The notes under the pieces: generated by a model | Told to the model about the DNA's origin: nothing | Databases searched by the model: none | Seen by the model: only the letters and a program-made list of their open reading frames with translations | Part shown: positions 7,428-16,699 of the stretch, in pieces | How positions within the stretch are numbered: the first letter of the stretch is position 1 | How the letters are laid out: each line of letters opens with the position of its first letter | From: Flavobacterium cellulosilyticum | GTDB lineage: Bacteria; Bacteroidota; Bacteroidia; Flavobacteriales; Flavobacteriaceae | Direction: 5' to 3' | DNA length: 64,000 nucleotides | NCBI RefSeq assembly: GCF_004349355.1 | Contig: NZ_SMFK01000002.1 | Location: 1 to 64,000, forward strand | Translations under genes and position numbers: made by a program

Positions 7428-8717
7428 TTATTTCAACCACAAATTTCTAAAAACCTTTTTTTTGTCATAATCATTGGCTTGTTTTTCGATATTAAAATAA
7501 CGATGCCCACGAGGATCGTTGCCAACGCCAGCTAAATAAGCCCAATTTCCCCAATTGCTACAAACATCATAGTCGATTAATTGTCCTTCAAAATAGGCTG
7601 CGCCCAATCGCCAATCCATATTGAGTTCATTGCAAAAATAACTGGCTACATTTTGTCTGCCTCGATTGCTCATGAAACCAGTGAGTTTCAATTCGAGCAT
7701 ATTGGCATTAATAAAATCCGATGGTGTTGCACCCTTAATCCATTGGGAAAGGAACTTTTCGTTTAAGGATTTTGAATTGATTTTCTCGGTTTTTATTCCA
7801 GAATACAAGAAAAATTTGGTTTGGTGTTTTTTGAACATAAATCGGAAAAAATCTCTCCACAATAATTCGAATAGTAACCAATAAGTGGAATCATTGGCTC
7901 CAAATTGGTTTTCATATTTTTTGATTTCAGCATATATAAATCGTGGGGAAATACAACCCATTGCCAACCAAGCCGAAAATTTGGATGAATAATCTGCACC
8001 AACCATTCCGTTTCGGGTTTCTTTATAATTGGACAAACATTTCGTTTCATAAAAATAATGATTCAAACGTTTTAAAGCTTCGGTTTCACCACCTTTGAAT
8101 TGAATAGCAGCACGAGAATCGATTTTCATTTTTTTTAAGCCTAATTCTTTTAATGTAGGAAGTTCTAAAACGGGTATTTCTGGCGAATTAATTTGCTTAG
8201 GCTTTTCAAATGGATTTCTAATTATGGCATCCTGTTCGGTTTTCTTTCTGAAATTAGTAAATACATCGGGAATGTCTTTGATAGAAAACGGTAAATCCTC
8301 GGCGTGATACAAGGTGCTGGTGCTAAAGGTTTCTAATTCGCATCGCAATTTGAATAATTCGTCTTGCACTAATTTCTCAGTTCGTTTTTCTTCGTAAGCT
8401 ACTTCTCGTTTGGCAAAAACTTTTTGTGCTTTGTATTTTTTAACAATTTTCGGAATTTCAATTTCTGGTTTCCCTTTGACGATTAATAAACCAGAACCTA
8501 AAGCTCTTAAGTTTTTATCTAAATCTTTAAGTGATTCCAACAAAAACTGCGCTCTAAAAGGACCCGTCTTTTTGAATCCGTATGGTGTGGTTTCAAAATG
8601 GGAATCGTCAAAACAATAAACCGGAATCATTTGTTCACTTTGCGAAATAGCTTTGATAAGTGTTTCATTATCCGTTAATCGCAAATCGGTTTTAAACCAA
8701 ACTATTGAAGTTTTCAT
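7428..8717 (-). CDS. DASH-type cryptochrome
   Basis: This 429-residue FAD/antenna flavoprotein belongs to the photolyase superfamily, CRY-DASH branch. CRY-DASH proteins repair CPDs in single-stranded or looped DNA and may signal blue light. The N-terminal alpha/beta domain begins SIVWFKTDLRLTDNE. The FAD domain contains WLAMGCISPRFIY, ELLWRDFFRFM, TGFMSNRGRQNVASY and the CRY-DASH hallmark DWRLGAAYFEGQLIDYD, followed by WGNWAYLAGVGNDPR. It is last in the minus-strand operon and its start overlaps the stop of the upstream photolyase-related gene (ATGA). Confidence 0.93.
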   Translation of the reverse strand: MKTSIVWFKTDLRLTDNETLIKAISQSEQMIPVYCFDDSHFETTPYGFKKTGPFRAQFLLESLKDLDKNLRALGSGLLIVKGKPEIEIPKIVKKYKAQKVFAKREVAYEEKRTEKLVQDELFKLRCELETFSTSTLYHAEDLPFSIKDIPDVFTNFRKKTEQDAIIRNPFEKPKQINSPEIPVLELPTLKELGLKKMKIDSRAAIQFKGGETEALKRLNHYFYETKCLSNYKETRNGMVGADYSSKFSAWLAMGCISPRFIYAEIKKYENQFGANDSTYWLLFELLWRDFFRFMFKKHQTKFFLYSGIKTEKINSKSLNEKFLSQWIKGATPSDFINANMLELKLTGFMSNRGRQNVASYFCNELNMDWRLGAAYFEGQLIDYDVCSNWGNWAYLAGVGNDPRGHRYFNIEKQANDYDKKKVFRNLWLK

Positions 8718-10249
8718 AAATCATTGATATTTTTCAAATAATAATCGGCTTGTTGCAAGAGTTCGGCTTTGGCTTCGGGTTGCATTTTTCGCCAAACATT
8801 GTACATCATACCAATACGCGGATTCTTGCCTAATTTATCTTCGTTTTTGTCGTAAAAGTTCCAATACAAACTATTGAAAGGACAGGCCTTATCGCCTGTT
8901 TTTAGGGCTTTTTTATAATAACACGAACCACAATAATGACTCATTTTGTCAATATATGAAGCGGAACTTACATACGGTTTCGTGCCTACTATTCCGCCAT
9001 CGGCAAACTGGCTCATTCCGCGAGTGTTGGTAATTTCGACCCATTCAATCGCATCAATATAAATTCCGAGATACCAAGCGTCGACTTCATCAGGGTGAAT
9101 TCCTGACAAAAGCGCAAAATTGCCTGTAATCATCAAGCGTTGAATGTGATGCGCATACCCATAATTCAAGGATTGATTGATGGCGTCTTTCAGGCAATTC
9201 ATTTTGGTTTTCCCCGTCCAAAACCAATCGGGTAATTTATTTTCGTGCTTGAAATAATTCATCCTAGCATAATCGGGCATTTTGTTCCAATAAATACCAC
9301 GCATATATTCTCTCCAACCAATGATTTGTCGAACAAAACCTTCCAACTGATTGTATTCTATTTCGTCAGGGCGATTTTCCCGTTCTTGAATAGCTCTATT
9401 GATGACTTCTAAAGGGGAAATTAATTTACAATTCATAGAAAACGAAAGCCGAGCGTGATACAAAGACCATTCGTTGGGCGTCATTGCGTCTTGATAACTT
9501 CCAAAAAGCGCCAAACATTCAGTAGCGAAAAACTCTAATAATTCCAAGGATTGCGTTCTGTTTACTGGCCAAACAAAATTTTTAGCATCTACGTTTCCAA
9601 TGGTTTTAATGTTGGCTTTATTGATTTCAGCAACAATTTCCGAAACATCATTATTGAAAACCAATGGCGGTGTTGGTTTGTGGTCTTTGGGTAATTTTTT
9701 ACGGTTTTCGCCGTCATAATTCCATTTTCCGGTCAAAGGTTTGTCGCCTTGCATCAAAACGTTGTGCTTTTTTCGCATCATATGATAGAAACTTTCCATC
9801 AGAAAAATTTTTTTGCCTTCAAAAAAATCGCCTAATTCGCTTCTGGAACTCATAAAATGTTCTGAATCCGTTACCGAAGTTGTAATGGAAAGCGAATTGC
9901 AGAAGTTTTTCAACAATTCGTCCAATCGGTATTCATCGGGTAATTGGTAATCGAAATGGGTGAATTTTTCTTTTTTAATTAAAAATTGAAAATTTTTATC
10001 GAACGATTGTAAGTTGTTTTCATCGTTTAATTGAAAATAAATCACCTGATGTTTTTGCTTTCTTAATTCATTGGCAAACTCTTGCATCGCCGCAAAGAAT
10101 CCAGCAATTTTTTGGATATGATGTGTTGCATAATCAGTTTCAGAACGGATTTCCATCATAACATAAGTGACCGAATACTCAACGGTTTGATACCAAGAAT
10201 GATTTATATTTAATTGATCCCCGAGAATTAATCTTATAGTTTTTTTCAT
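8714..10249 (-). CDS. Photolyase-related protein (FeS-BCP / prokaryotic (6-4) photolyase family)
   Basis: This 511-residue protein matches the deoxyribodipyrimidine photolyase-related (DPRP) family, which includes the iron-sulfur bacterial cryptochromes and (6-4) photolyases PhrB and CryB. The N-terminus LILGDQLN and later ITNTRGMSQFADGG and KPYVSSASYIDKMS are typical. The cluster CGSCYYKKALKTGDKACPF supplies three of the four Cys expected to hold the [4Fe-4S] cluster. I start at 10249 (MKKTIRLI) because a 16-residue upstream extension is unlike the family. It is coupled to CRY-DASH downstream. Confidence 0.9.
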   Translation of the reverse strand: MKKTIRLILGDQLNINHSWYQTVEYSVTYVMMEIRSETDYATHHIQKIAGFFAAMQEFANELRKQKHQVIYFQLNDENNLQSFDKNFQFLIKKEKFTHFDYQLPDEYRLDELLKNFCNSLSITTSVTDSEHFMSSRSELGDFFEGKKIFLMESFYHMMRKKHNVLMQGDKPLTGKWNYDGENRKKLPKDHKPTPPLVFNNDVSEIVAEINKANIKTIGNVDAKNFVWPVNRTQSLELLEFFATECLALFGSYQDAMTPNEWSLYHARLSFSMNCKLISPLEVINRAIQERENRPDEIEYNQLEGFVRQIIGWREYMRGIYWNKMPDYARMNYFKHENKLPDWFWTGKTKMNCLKDAINQSLNYGYAHHIQRLMITGNFALLSGIHPDEVDAWYLGIYIDAIEWVEITNTRGMSQFADGGIVGTKPYVSSASYIDKMSHYCGSCYYKKALKTGDKACPFNSLYWNFYDKNEDKLGKNPRIGMMYNVWRKMQPEAKAELLQQADYYLKNINDL

Positions 10250-10339
10250 TTGCTTAGTTTTTCGAACCATTAAGAAAATTAAGAAAGTTAAGAACACTGT
10301 AAATCTTAATTTTATTAATGAACTTAATGGTTTAATTTT

Positions 10340-10477
10340 TTATTTTCTACTTCTACATTTATCGCTACAATATTTCACTTCATCCCAAACTTTCTCCCAT
10401 TTTTTGCGCCAAGCGAAAGGTTTGTTGCAAACAACGCAAATTTTATTGGGTAGGTTTTGTTTTTTAACGCCTTTCAT
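10340..10477 (-). CDS. DUF2256 small zinc-ribbon-like protein
   Basis: This 45-residue protein matches DUF2256: [20 protein letters not shown], then [15 protein letters not shown]. Two Cys pairs (CVVC and CSDKC) suggest a small zinc finger. DUF2256 genes are typically found beside photolyase/cryptochrome genes, as here, but no function is established. Its start overlaps the 3' end of the DUF2071 gene by 14 bases. It reads in the same operon, between the DUF2071 gene and the FeS photolyase-related gene. Confidence 0.92.
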   Translation of the reverse strand: MKGVKKQNLPNKICVVCNKPFAWRKKWEKVWDEVKYCSDKCRSRK

Positions 10478-11201
10478 TGTTTAAATCTAATTGATTTCGT
10501 TTCCATTCAATTCCCACTGAGGAACCATCGGCTATAAAAACGGCTTCGGGTTTTGTTTGGTTTAAAACCGAAAATGATTTCCCGTACATTGCCTCAAAAT
10601 CACATTCAATTTTATAATCCAAAACTTCACTTACCTTCCAACTTGGATGTTGTAATTTGTATTCTTCGGTTTCATTTTCGCTAGTTTTTGTGTAACCATA
10701 ATAGTGTTCGTAGATAAAACTTTCTAATGAATTTGGCTTCATCTTTTCGGATGTAGTAGCTGTTGTTACGGCAATGGAATTCCATTTTTTGTTTAACAAC
10801 CATTCAAATTTTACTTTTTTAACTAATTTTTCTTCAATTATCTTGTGCTTGGTTGGTACAACTGTATAATTTTCATTGTATAATTTATTGGCTGTCCAAG
10901 CCACAATTGGATACGGAATAGTTTCGTTTATAAAAACAACACCTCGTTTTGTACTACCGTTTTCTTCTTTTCGTTTCACATAAAACCGTAAATTGATTTC
11001 TTCAAAATTTCCAAAAAAAGGAATTGGAATAGTGAATAATTTGGTTTTTTTGAACATAAAACCCACTAAACTGATGTAGCATTTTTCGTTAAACAAATCC
11101 AATTCTACCCCTTTTGGTAAAAACGGACTTAGAATTTTTGGATCAATTTCATAATTGGCCATTATTATATTTTCCCAATTTGCTTTTAAAAATAGTGCCA
11201 T
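10464..11201 (-). CDS. DUF2071 family protein
   Basis: This 245-residue protein is recognisable as DUF2071 (YqjF-like). It starts with [19 protein letters not shown] and [20 protein letters not shown], then has [12 protein letters not shown], and later [10 protein letters not shown]. Members have a beta-rich acetoacetate-decarboxylase-like fold and no firmly assigned activity. In this operon it lies between the class I photolyase-like gene (3 bases away) and DUF2256, an arrangement I associate with light-response clusters. Function in the cell is unknown. Confidence 0.85.
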   Translation of the reverse strand: MALFLKANWENIIMANYEIDPKILSPFLPKGVELDLFNEKCYISLVGFMFKKTKLFTIPIPFFGNFEEINLRFYVKRKEENGSTKRGVVFINETIPYPIVAWTANKLYNENYTVVPTKHKIIEEKLVKKVKFEWLLNKKWNSIAVTTATTSEKMKPNSLESFIYEHYYGYTKTSENETEEYKLQHPSWKVSEVLDYKIECDFEAMYGKSFSVLNQTKPEAVFIADGSSVGIEWKRNQLDLNNERR

Positions 11202-11204
11202 TTT

Positions 11205-12701
11205 TTAGGTTTTTTTTGGTGATTTAGTTCTTCTTGAATTTGGGTTAGTCACGTGCTTTTGTAAAATTCGTTTGCCTTCCTGTTTTACTTCATTTTTTTT
11301 GCGGAAACTCCACACAATATCGCTGGCGTATTTTCGGGTTTCTTCAATATTTACGATTGGTTCGGGATAATCTTCGCCAATTTTACAATTATAAAATTGC
11401 TGTTCCATTTCGTTCATTTTCCAAGGTTCGTGCAATAAATGAACAGGGATTTCAGCTAATTCTGGCAACCATTGTTTGATAAAAATACCTTCGGAATCGT
11501 GTTCTTCGGAGTTTTTTATGGGATTATAAATTCGGATGGTATTAATTCCAGTTGTACCTGATTGCATCTGAATTTGCGGATAATGAATTCCGGGTTCATA
11601 ATCCAGAAATTGTCTGGCCAAGAAATGCAATTCGCGCCAATCTTGCCATAAATTAAACGTGAAAAAAGAAACTACCATCGCTCGCATTCTGAAATTGATG
11701 TAACCCGTTGCGACCAAACATCGCATACAAGCATCGACAATGGGAACGCCCGTTTTGCCTTCTTGCCAAGCTTTTATGTAGGTTTCGTTTTTTGGTTTGA
11801 TCAAAGTGTCATAAGCTCGGTTAGCGTTTTCGAATTCCATTTCGCATTCGTCTTCAAATTTTTGCATAAAGTGGCAATGCCAATGCAAACGCGACACAAA
11901 ATTGAGAATGGCTCGTTTGTTTTTGGACGCTTCGTAAAACTGATTCGTATATTGATACACCATTCGCATACTGATGTTTCCGTAAGCTAAATAGGGCGAC
12001 AATCGGCTACAGCCTTTCCTGCTCAAAGCGGGTTTTGAAATGTGTTTGCTATAATTGACATAACGCTCTTTGACAAAACTGTCTAAATACCGCCAAGCCA
12101 AAGTCTCGCCACCTTGTTGGAAATTTTTGTTTGGTGTTGTGATTTCAATTGGTAAAATTTCCCCTTTTAAACTTTCGTAAAAATCGGATTCTAAATGAAT
12201 GGTTTTTAAATCGGATTCTTTCAAGATTTTGGGACTTGCTCGCATCACTTCTTCCCAACGTTTGTCCCAATGTTGCCTGGATTTAAGTTTCCTGATTACT
12301 CCGTGCATTTGAAATTCCTTCCAAACGATATTATTTTCTTGAAAAAGTTCTTGCATAGCAATGTCTCTATCAAATGTGATTTTGTTACCAATTTCTTGAT
12401 GCGAAAAAATGGTTTTCACCTCAAAATTTTTAATTATTTCTGAAAATACAGTTTCAACCTCGTTATAAAAAAAATAGATTTTGCTTTTTGATGCATTCAA
12501 TTTCCTTTGCAAATCTTGAATCGATTCGTAAATAAATCGCCAATGACGCACATCTGCATCATCGTAATTCATAACTGATGGTTCAAAAACATACACCAAC
12601 AATAAAGGCAAACCTGAGTGATGTGCGTTAAATAATGCTTCGTTATCAAAGAACCGCAAATCGCGTTTAAACCAAACAATATTGACGGTTGTTTTATTCA
12701 A
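11205..12701 (-). CDS. Cryptochrome/photolyase-family FAD protein (divergent class I type)
   Basis: This 498-residue protein has the photolyase N-terminal antenna fold ([18 protein letters not shown]) and FAD-binding helical domain ([52 protein letters not shown]). Where class I CPD photolyases have the NNGGWQW lesion-site motif, this protein has [21 protein letters not shown]. It therefore belongs to a divergent subfamily whose repair activity is uncertain. A basic Lys/Arg-rich tail ends the protein. It is encoded between the flavin reductase-like gene and DUF2071 with almost no spacing. Confidence 0.88.
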   Translation of the reverse strand: MNKTTVNIVWFKRDLRFFDNEALFNAHHSGLPLLLVYVFEPSVMNYDDADVRHWRFIYESIQDLQRKLNASKSKIYFFYNEVETVFSEIIKNFEVKTIFSHQEIGNKITFDRDIAMQELFQENNIVWKEFQMHGVIRKLKSRQHWDKRWEEVMRASPKILKESDLKTIHLESDFYESLKGEILPIEITTPNKNFQQGGETLAWRYLDSFVKERYVNYSKHISKPALSRKGCSRLSPYLAYGNISMRMVYQYTNQFYEASKNKRAILNFVSRLHWHCHFMQKFEDECEMEFENANRAYDTLIKPKNETYIKAWQEGKTGVPIVDACMRCLVATGYINFRMRAMVVSFFTFNLWQDWRELHFLARQFLDYEPGIHYPQIQMQSGTTGINTIRIYNPIKNSEEHDSEGIFIKQWLPELAEIPVHLLHEPWKMNEMEQQFYNCKIGEDYPEPIVNIEETRKYASDIVWSFRKKNEVKQEGKRILQKHVTNPNSRRTKSPKKT

Positions 12702-12702
12702 T

Positions 12703-13341
12703 TTATGTTATTGAAGTGATTTCTTTGTTGGGTTTGGCATAACTCAATCGGTCTATTTTTACCGTTTTATGATAACTGTCCAATCCAGAGCAGGTTAGTG
12801 TATTCGCTTTTTCAAGATCTAGAAAACCATCTACACAAAGGCAATTTTCAGGAACATAAACCTCTTTGATTTCGCCAATAATCATAATGGTGTTGTTGAT
12901 GGTAATTTCAATTTGTTCTTTGAATTCAACTCCAAATTGGACATTACTTTCTGCAACAAAAGGCGCTTTGAAATCATTCTTGAATTCCGGTTGCAATCCA
13001 GTTGCATCAAATTCAGAAATATCCGAATCGTATCGAGCCGAAGTTTGGTGTGCTTGTTTGTATATATTTTCGTTGATGTGGTTTATGGTGTAAAATCCTG
13101 TGTCTAAAATATTTCGAAGCGTGTTTCGCTCGGGAGGACTTGGTCGAAATATCAAAGCGATCAAGGATGGATTAGCTCCAATATGAAATACAGAACTGAA
13201 AATAGCCAAGTTTGTTTGCCCTTGATTATTGATAGTTCCCAACAAGGAAACGCTTTTGAATCCACCCAAACTATTAATGAAATGAACACGTTCTTGTTTT
13301 TTCATATTCATTATTGCCTCAAAAGAAAAATATTTTTTCAT
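12703..13341 (-). CDS. Flavin reductase-like (FMN-binding split-barrel) protein
   Basis: This 212-residue protein matches the flavin reductase-like domain family: [41 protein letters not shown] and [21 protein letters not shown] segments. Such proteins bind FMN and often reduce free flavin with NAD(P)H. The start at 13341 (MKKYFSFEA) is preferred to a longer form that would run back into the DUF2452 gene. In an operon with three FAD-dependent photolyase relatives, a role in flavin supply or reduction is a reasonable inference but unproven. Confidence 0.82.
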   Translation of the reverse strand: MKKYFSFEAIMNMKKQERVHFINSLGGFKSVSLLGTINNQGQTNLAIFSSVFHIGANPSLIALIFRPSPPERNTLRNILDTGFYTINHINENIYKQAHQTSARYDSDISEFDATGLQPEFKNDFKAPFVAESNVQFGVEFKEQIEITINNTIMIIGEIKEVYVPENCLCVDGFLDLEKANTLTCSGLDSYHKTVKIDRLSYAKPNKEITSIT

Positions 13342-13355
13342 TATTGTTTTGTGTT

Positions 13356-13754
13356 TTAGTTTATGAGAACCCATTTTTTGTCACTATTCAATTGGAAAGT
13401 TCCGATGTGCTCTTTGTTCCATTCTTGAGGCGAAATCAACGACAAAAAGTAAGTGCTGTCTTCTGCGATGTAGAGGTGATAGATTTCTCCAACAACGGGT
13501 TCAAATGAAAATTTCGCATTATAAACTAATTCGTTCCACTCGTATTCTTCCATCAGTTTTTGATATTGCATTTTCAGTTCATTGAACTTGTTTGCAAACT
13601 CTTTGTTTACATTGCTAATACCTCTGTTTTTCCAAGAAACAACATCGTCAGTTTTAATAACTGGTGCGCCAACATTCGTCGCATAAGGCAAAATATTGGC
13701 GTTGTATCCGTTTTCTATAGAAAAAACAACATTGTCAGGTTTTCCGTTCTTCAT
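13356..13754 (-). CDS. DUF2452 family protein
   Basis: This 132-residue protein is recognised as DUF2452 by its N-terminus (KPDNVVFSIENGYNANILPY, then ATNVGAPVIK) and a central helix (FANKFNELKMQYQKLMEEYE). No function is known to me. It is the first gene of the photolyase operon and ends just before the flavin reductase-like gene. The promoter and palindrome at 13806-13843 lie about 52-89 bases upstream of its start. Confidence 0.85.
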   Translation of the reverse strand: MKNGKPDNVVFSIENGYNANILPYATNVGAPVIKTDDVVSWKNRGISNVNKEFANKFNELKMQYQKLMEEYEWNELVYNAKFSFEPVVGEIYHLYIAEDSTYFLSLISPQEWNKEHIGTFQLNSDKKWVLIN

Positions 13755-13805
13755 TTTCTTTGAATGAGTTAATCGTATTTTTTGATTTATTCCAATCGAA
13801 TATGT

Positions 13806-13839
13806 TTTGTTTAATCAAAACATTATTTAGTTAAACAAA
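13806..13839. promoter_or_regulatory. Perfect 9-bp inverted repeat, probable operator of the photolyase operon
   Basis: TTTGTTTAA and TTAAACAAA are exact reverse complements 16 bases apart. The right arm overlaps the minus-strand -7 element at 13836-13843. The remainder extends across the predicted transcription start, as expected for a repressor site. No regulator gene is adjacent. Confidence 0.7.
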
Positions 13840-13843
13840 AGTA
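13836..13843 (-). promoter_or_regulatory. -7 element of the photolyase operon promoter
   Basis: TACTTTTG on the minus strand fits the Bacteroidetes TAnnTTTG consensus, with a leader of roughly 75 bases to the DUF2452 start. No well-spaced -33 TTG is seen. Confidence 0.6.
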
Positions 13844-13943
13844 ATTCTTTTTCGTCAATTAGAACTAAAAACGGGTGTTCAATTTTAAATTCCTTTTATG
13901 AAATGGAAAGGGGGTGGGATTATTTTGTTGGTGGGGTATAAAA

Positions 13944-13968
13944 AAAGGAACTCGATTGAGTTCCTTTT
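13944..13968 (-). terminator. Terminator belonging to the lysS remnant
   Basis: AAAGGAACTC and GAGTTCCTTT pair perfectly around a GATT loop, with an A-tract on the left that reads as a U-tract on the minus strand. It sits 3' of the lysS remnant exactly as the hairpin at 14665-14699 sits 3' of the intact lysS, and the two are related in sequence. Confidence 0.8.
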
Positions 13969-13993
13969 GTAAATTATGTTTTGATGTAGAATG

Positions 13994-14116
13994 TTATTCT
14001 TTTAATCGGCAAGCTTTTACGTCACCTTCAACAACTACATCGGTCATTCCGAGAGCAGAAAGATTTTTCATTGCCTTGTCCCATTTTTTACTGCTAATTT
14101 GGTTTTATTTTTAGGT
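13994..14116 (-). pseudogene. lysS: lysS 3'-end remnant
   Basis: On the minus strand this segment still encodes the last 34 codons of a lysyl-tRNA synthetase in frame (KKWDKAMKNLSALGMTD, then VVVEGDVKACRLKE and a stop). It differs from the intact lysS end by several synonymous changes and one Glu-to-Asp change. Similarity fades beyond 14100, where the rest of the gene is missing. Its own terminator follows at 13944-13968. Confidence 0.92.
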
Positions 14117-14136
14117 TAACCTAATTAATTATTTTA

Positions 14137-14631
14137 TCAATTAATTTGTTTTAAATTCTTATCTCTTTCTGCTCTTTTTTCAGAAATATAAAATTCGGTT
14201 TCTGAAATTATTTTATCAACTATTTTGGGTGAATATTTAGCTAAATTATTCAATGATTCGTAGAGTACTTCTACTGGCATTTTTACCCAATCTCTATTGT
14301 CAATAGTAGAACAATAGAAATGAATTTTACATAGTTTTTTAATGTCATTTTCAATATTTGTAATATCAAGATATATATTTAAATCATTTGAAAAACTATT
14401 TTTTATTCTAGTAGTTGTGTATTCAAATAGAATGTTCTTATTATTTAAGTTATATTCTAAAAAACCAAGTGTATTTTCTTTTAGCCCCTCGAATTCTTTA
14501 TTTAATAATTCAAATATTTTTTGTTTTCTTTTCGCAGGAATTTTTTTAGCCATTATTTTTTCAAAATAAATTTGATAGCTAATTGCTATTGAAAAAATAA
14601 CACAAAATATTACAATTAAGGATAGCGGCAT
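14137..14631 (-). CDS. Membrane-anchored hypothetical protein
   Basis: I do not recognise this protein. From the ATG at 14631 it has 164 residues: an N-terminal transmembrane helix (about 2-20, PLSLIVIFCVIFSIAISY), a basic stretch (KKIPAKRKQKIF) and a charged, largely helical domain. A longer frame to 14700 would translate the lysS terminator hairpin and is rejected. The gene is very AT-rich and sits between the intact lysS and the remnant of another lysS, so it probably arrived with the displaced segment. No promoter is evident; it may depend on read-through. Confidence 0.6.
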   Translation of the reverse strand: MPLSLIVIFCVIFSIAISYQIYFEKIMAKKIPAKRKQKIFELLNKEFEGLKENTLGFLEYNLNNKNILFEYTTTRIKNSFSNDLNIYLDITNIENDIKKLCKIHFYCSTIDNRDWVKMPVEVLYESLNNLAKYSPKIVDKIISETEFYISEKRAERDKNLKQIN

Positions 14632-14664
14632 TTGAATGTATTTTAAACAGTATTTTTTTAATAT

Positions 14665-14699
14665 AAAAAAGGGAACTCCTTTATGAAGTCCCCTTTTCA
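14665..14699 (-). terminator. Terminator of lysS
   Basis: On the minus strand AAAAGGGGACTTC pairs with GGAGTTCCCTTTT (with mismatches or G-T pairs), followed by T residues, starting 13 bases after the lysS stop. Confidence 0.75.
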
Positions 14700-14711
14700 T
14701 TTATAATTATT

Positions 14712-16409
14712 TTACTCTTTCAATCGGCAAGCTTTTACGTCACCTTCAACAACTACTTCGGTCATTCCAAGAGCAGAAAGGTTTTTCATTGCTTTGTCCC
14801 ATTTTTTACCGCTCAATTCCGATTTGATTTTTAGTGAACCAAATTCCAATTGATTGCCGTTAGATTGCAAAATAGCAACAATTAATTTTTCATCTTCTTC
14901 TAGTTGAACCTGTTTTTTCTCCGGACGCATTTGCGGGAAGAACAATACTTCCTGAATCGAAGCATTATTGGTCAAGAACATCATCAAACGATCCATTCCA
15001 ATTCCTAAACCAGAAGTTGGCGGCATTCCATATTCCAATGCTCTCAAGAAATCTTCATCAATTGTTCCGTTGGCTTCATCATCACCTTTTTCAGCCAAAC
15101 GCATTTGGTCTTCAAAACGGGCTCTTTGGTCAATTGGGTCGTTCAATTCCGAATAGGCATTGGCTACTTCTTTACCGCAAACCATCAATTCGAAACGCTC
15201 TGTCAATTCAGGATTATCACGATGCTCTTTACAAAGTGGCGACATTTCTTTTGGATAATCGGTGATAAAGGTTGGCTGAATATAATTTCCTTCGCATTTT
15301 GCACCAAAAATCTCATCAATCAATTTTCCTTTACCCATCGTGTTGTTCACATCAATTCCCATTCCGCGAGCAGCTTCAAAAAGTTCTGTTTCCGTTTTAC
15401 CAGAAATATCAAAACCTGTAAAATGTTTGATAGAATCTGTCATCGTAACACGTGCATAAGGCGCCTTGAAACTGATTTGGTGCTCACCAAAAGTTGTCTC
15501 ACTCGTTCCATTTACACCAATCGCGCAATGTTCTAGTAAGTTTTCGGTAAAATCCATCATCCAGTTGTAGTCTTTGTAGGCTACATATATTTCCATTGCG
15601 GTAAATTCAGGGTTGTGCGTACGATCCATTCCTTCGTTACGGAAGTTTTTCGAAAACTCATACACCCCATCAAATCCACCAACAATTAATCTTTTCAAAT
15701 ACAATTCATTTGCAATACGCATGTACAATGGCATATCAAGTGAATTATGATGAGTGATAAACGGACGCGCCGCAGCTCCACCAGGAATTGATTGTAAAAC
15801 CGGAGTTTCTACTTCAAGATAACCTGCATCGTTAAAAAAACTACGCATTGCATTGAACAATTTTGTTCTCTTGATGAATGTTTCTTTCACATTTTGGTTT
15901 ACCGTCAAATCCACATAACGCATTCTATAACGCAATTCAGCATCGTTAAAGGCATCGTGTACTTTTCCGTCTTCATCTACTTTTGGTAATGGCAACGGAC
16001 GCAAAGTTTTGCTCAAGAAAGTAAAACCATCCACACGGATACACTGTGCACCTACTTTAGTAGTAAACAATTCCCCTTCAATACCAATAAAATCGCCTAA
16101 ATCAGTTAGTTTTTTAAATACCTGATTGTATAATGTTTTATCATCGCCCTCACACAATACATCGCGGTTTACATACAATTGTATGCGTCCTTCGCTATCT
16201 TGTAGTTCAGCAAAACAAGCTTTTCCTTGATCTCTCACGCTCATTAAACGTCCTGCCACAATTACCTTCTTACCTTCTTCAAATTGCGATTTTATCTGCT
16301 TCGAAGTATGATTTACAGGAAAAAGGTTCGCTGGATAAGGATTGATTCCTAAGTTGCGTAAGGATTGAAGTTTTTCTCTTCGGATGTTTTCTTGTTCTGA
16401 TAATGCCAT
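14712..16409 (-). CDS. lysS: Lysyl-tRNA synthetase (class II)
   Basis: This 565-residue enzyme charges tRNA-Lys with lysine in the cytoplasm. The N-terminal OB-fold anticodon-binding domain (VIVAGRLMSVRDQGKACFAEL) is followed by the class II catalytic core. Motif 1 lies around GYLEVETPVLQSIPGGAAARPF, motif 2 is FRNEGMDRTHNPEF, and motif 3 is GLGIGMDRLMMFL. A C-terminal extension of about 60 residues beyond motif 3 is usual in Bacteroidetes. I start at 16409 (MALSEQENIRREK) because a complete promoter lies just upstream and the lysS remnant at 17740 begins with the same MALSEQE. It is the only intact lysS here and is flanked by remnants of another copy. Confidence 0.96.
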   Translation of the reverse strand: MALSEQENIRREKLQSLRNLGINPYPANLFPVNHTSKQIKSQFEEGKKVIVAGRLMSVRDQGKACFAELQDSEGRIQLYVNRDVLCEGDDKTLYNQVFKKLTDLGDFIGIEGELFTTKVGAQCIRVDGFTFLSKTLRPLPLPKVDEDGKVHDAFNDAELRYRMRYVDLTVNQNVKETFIKRTKLFNAMRSFFNDAGYLEVETPVLQSIPGGAAARPFITHHNSLDMPLYMRIANELYLKRLIVGGFDGVYEFSKNFRNEGMDRTHNPEFTAMEIYVAYKDYNWMMDFTENLLEHCAIGVNGTSETTFGEHQISFKAPYARVTMTDSIKHFTGFDISGKTETELFEAARGMGIDVNNTMGKGKLIDEIFGAKCEGNYIQPTFITDYPKEMSPLCKEHRDNPELTERFELMVCGKEVANAYSELNDPIDQRARFEDQMRLAEKGDDEANGTIDEDFLRALEYGMPPTSGLGIGMDRLMMFLTNNASIQEVLFFPQMRPEKKQVQLEEDEKLIVAILQSNGNQLEFGSLKIKSELSGKKWDKAMKNLSALGMTEVVVEGDVKACRLKE

Positions 16410-16431
16410 TTTTGTGCTTATTTTAAGAGCG

Positions 16432-16461
16432 CAAAGATAGTCTTTATGTGTTAAGTTGCAA
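16432..16461 (-). promoter_or_regulatory. lysS promoter
   Basis: On the minus strand, TTG (16461-16459), a 19-base spacer and TATCTTTG (16439-16432) form a consensus Bacteroidetes promoter, giving a leader of about 15 bases. Confidence 0.85.
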
Positions 16462-16532
16462 AGTGAAGAACTGCTAAAATAGGAATATTCTAAAGTGGAT
16501 TTTCTGGAGCACAAAGAGTCGGAATTCAATAA

Positions 16533-16615
16533 CGAGCTGTCCCGCTTTCCGCTTTATCCACGCCAAAAATAGCGCGGGATATCGCTTTCAATCGGGGCTA
16601 TTCTACGACTTGTTT
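16533..16615. repeat. Intergenic palindromic repeat (GATAGCCC type), copy 1
   Basis: The segment pairs AGCTGTCCCGCTTTCCGC and a later GCGGGATATCGC...ATCGGGGCTA arrangement. On the minus strand it resembles the copy at 20830-20905, with the order AGCCC..., AGCG...ATCC, a central A/T palindrome, GATA...AGCG and a GGGACAGC-type end. I associate this unit with Flavobacterium spacers. Confidence 0.5.
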
Positions 16616-16699
16616 TTTTTGTAAGAATATTTTGTTAACAAGAATGCCTCAAAGTCAAATATCTAGTACTTTTCAACTTTCGAAAATAAAACTAAAACA

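Noticed and set aside
13914..14114. Plus-strand frame of 66 codons
   Set aside because: It is the antisense of the lysS relic and its terminator.
14632..14700. N-terminal extension of the membrane-anchored gene
   Set aside because: It would translate the lysS terminator hairpin; the ATG at 14631 starts directly before the transmembrane helix.
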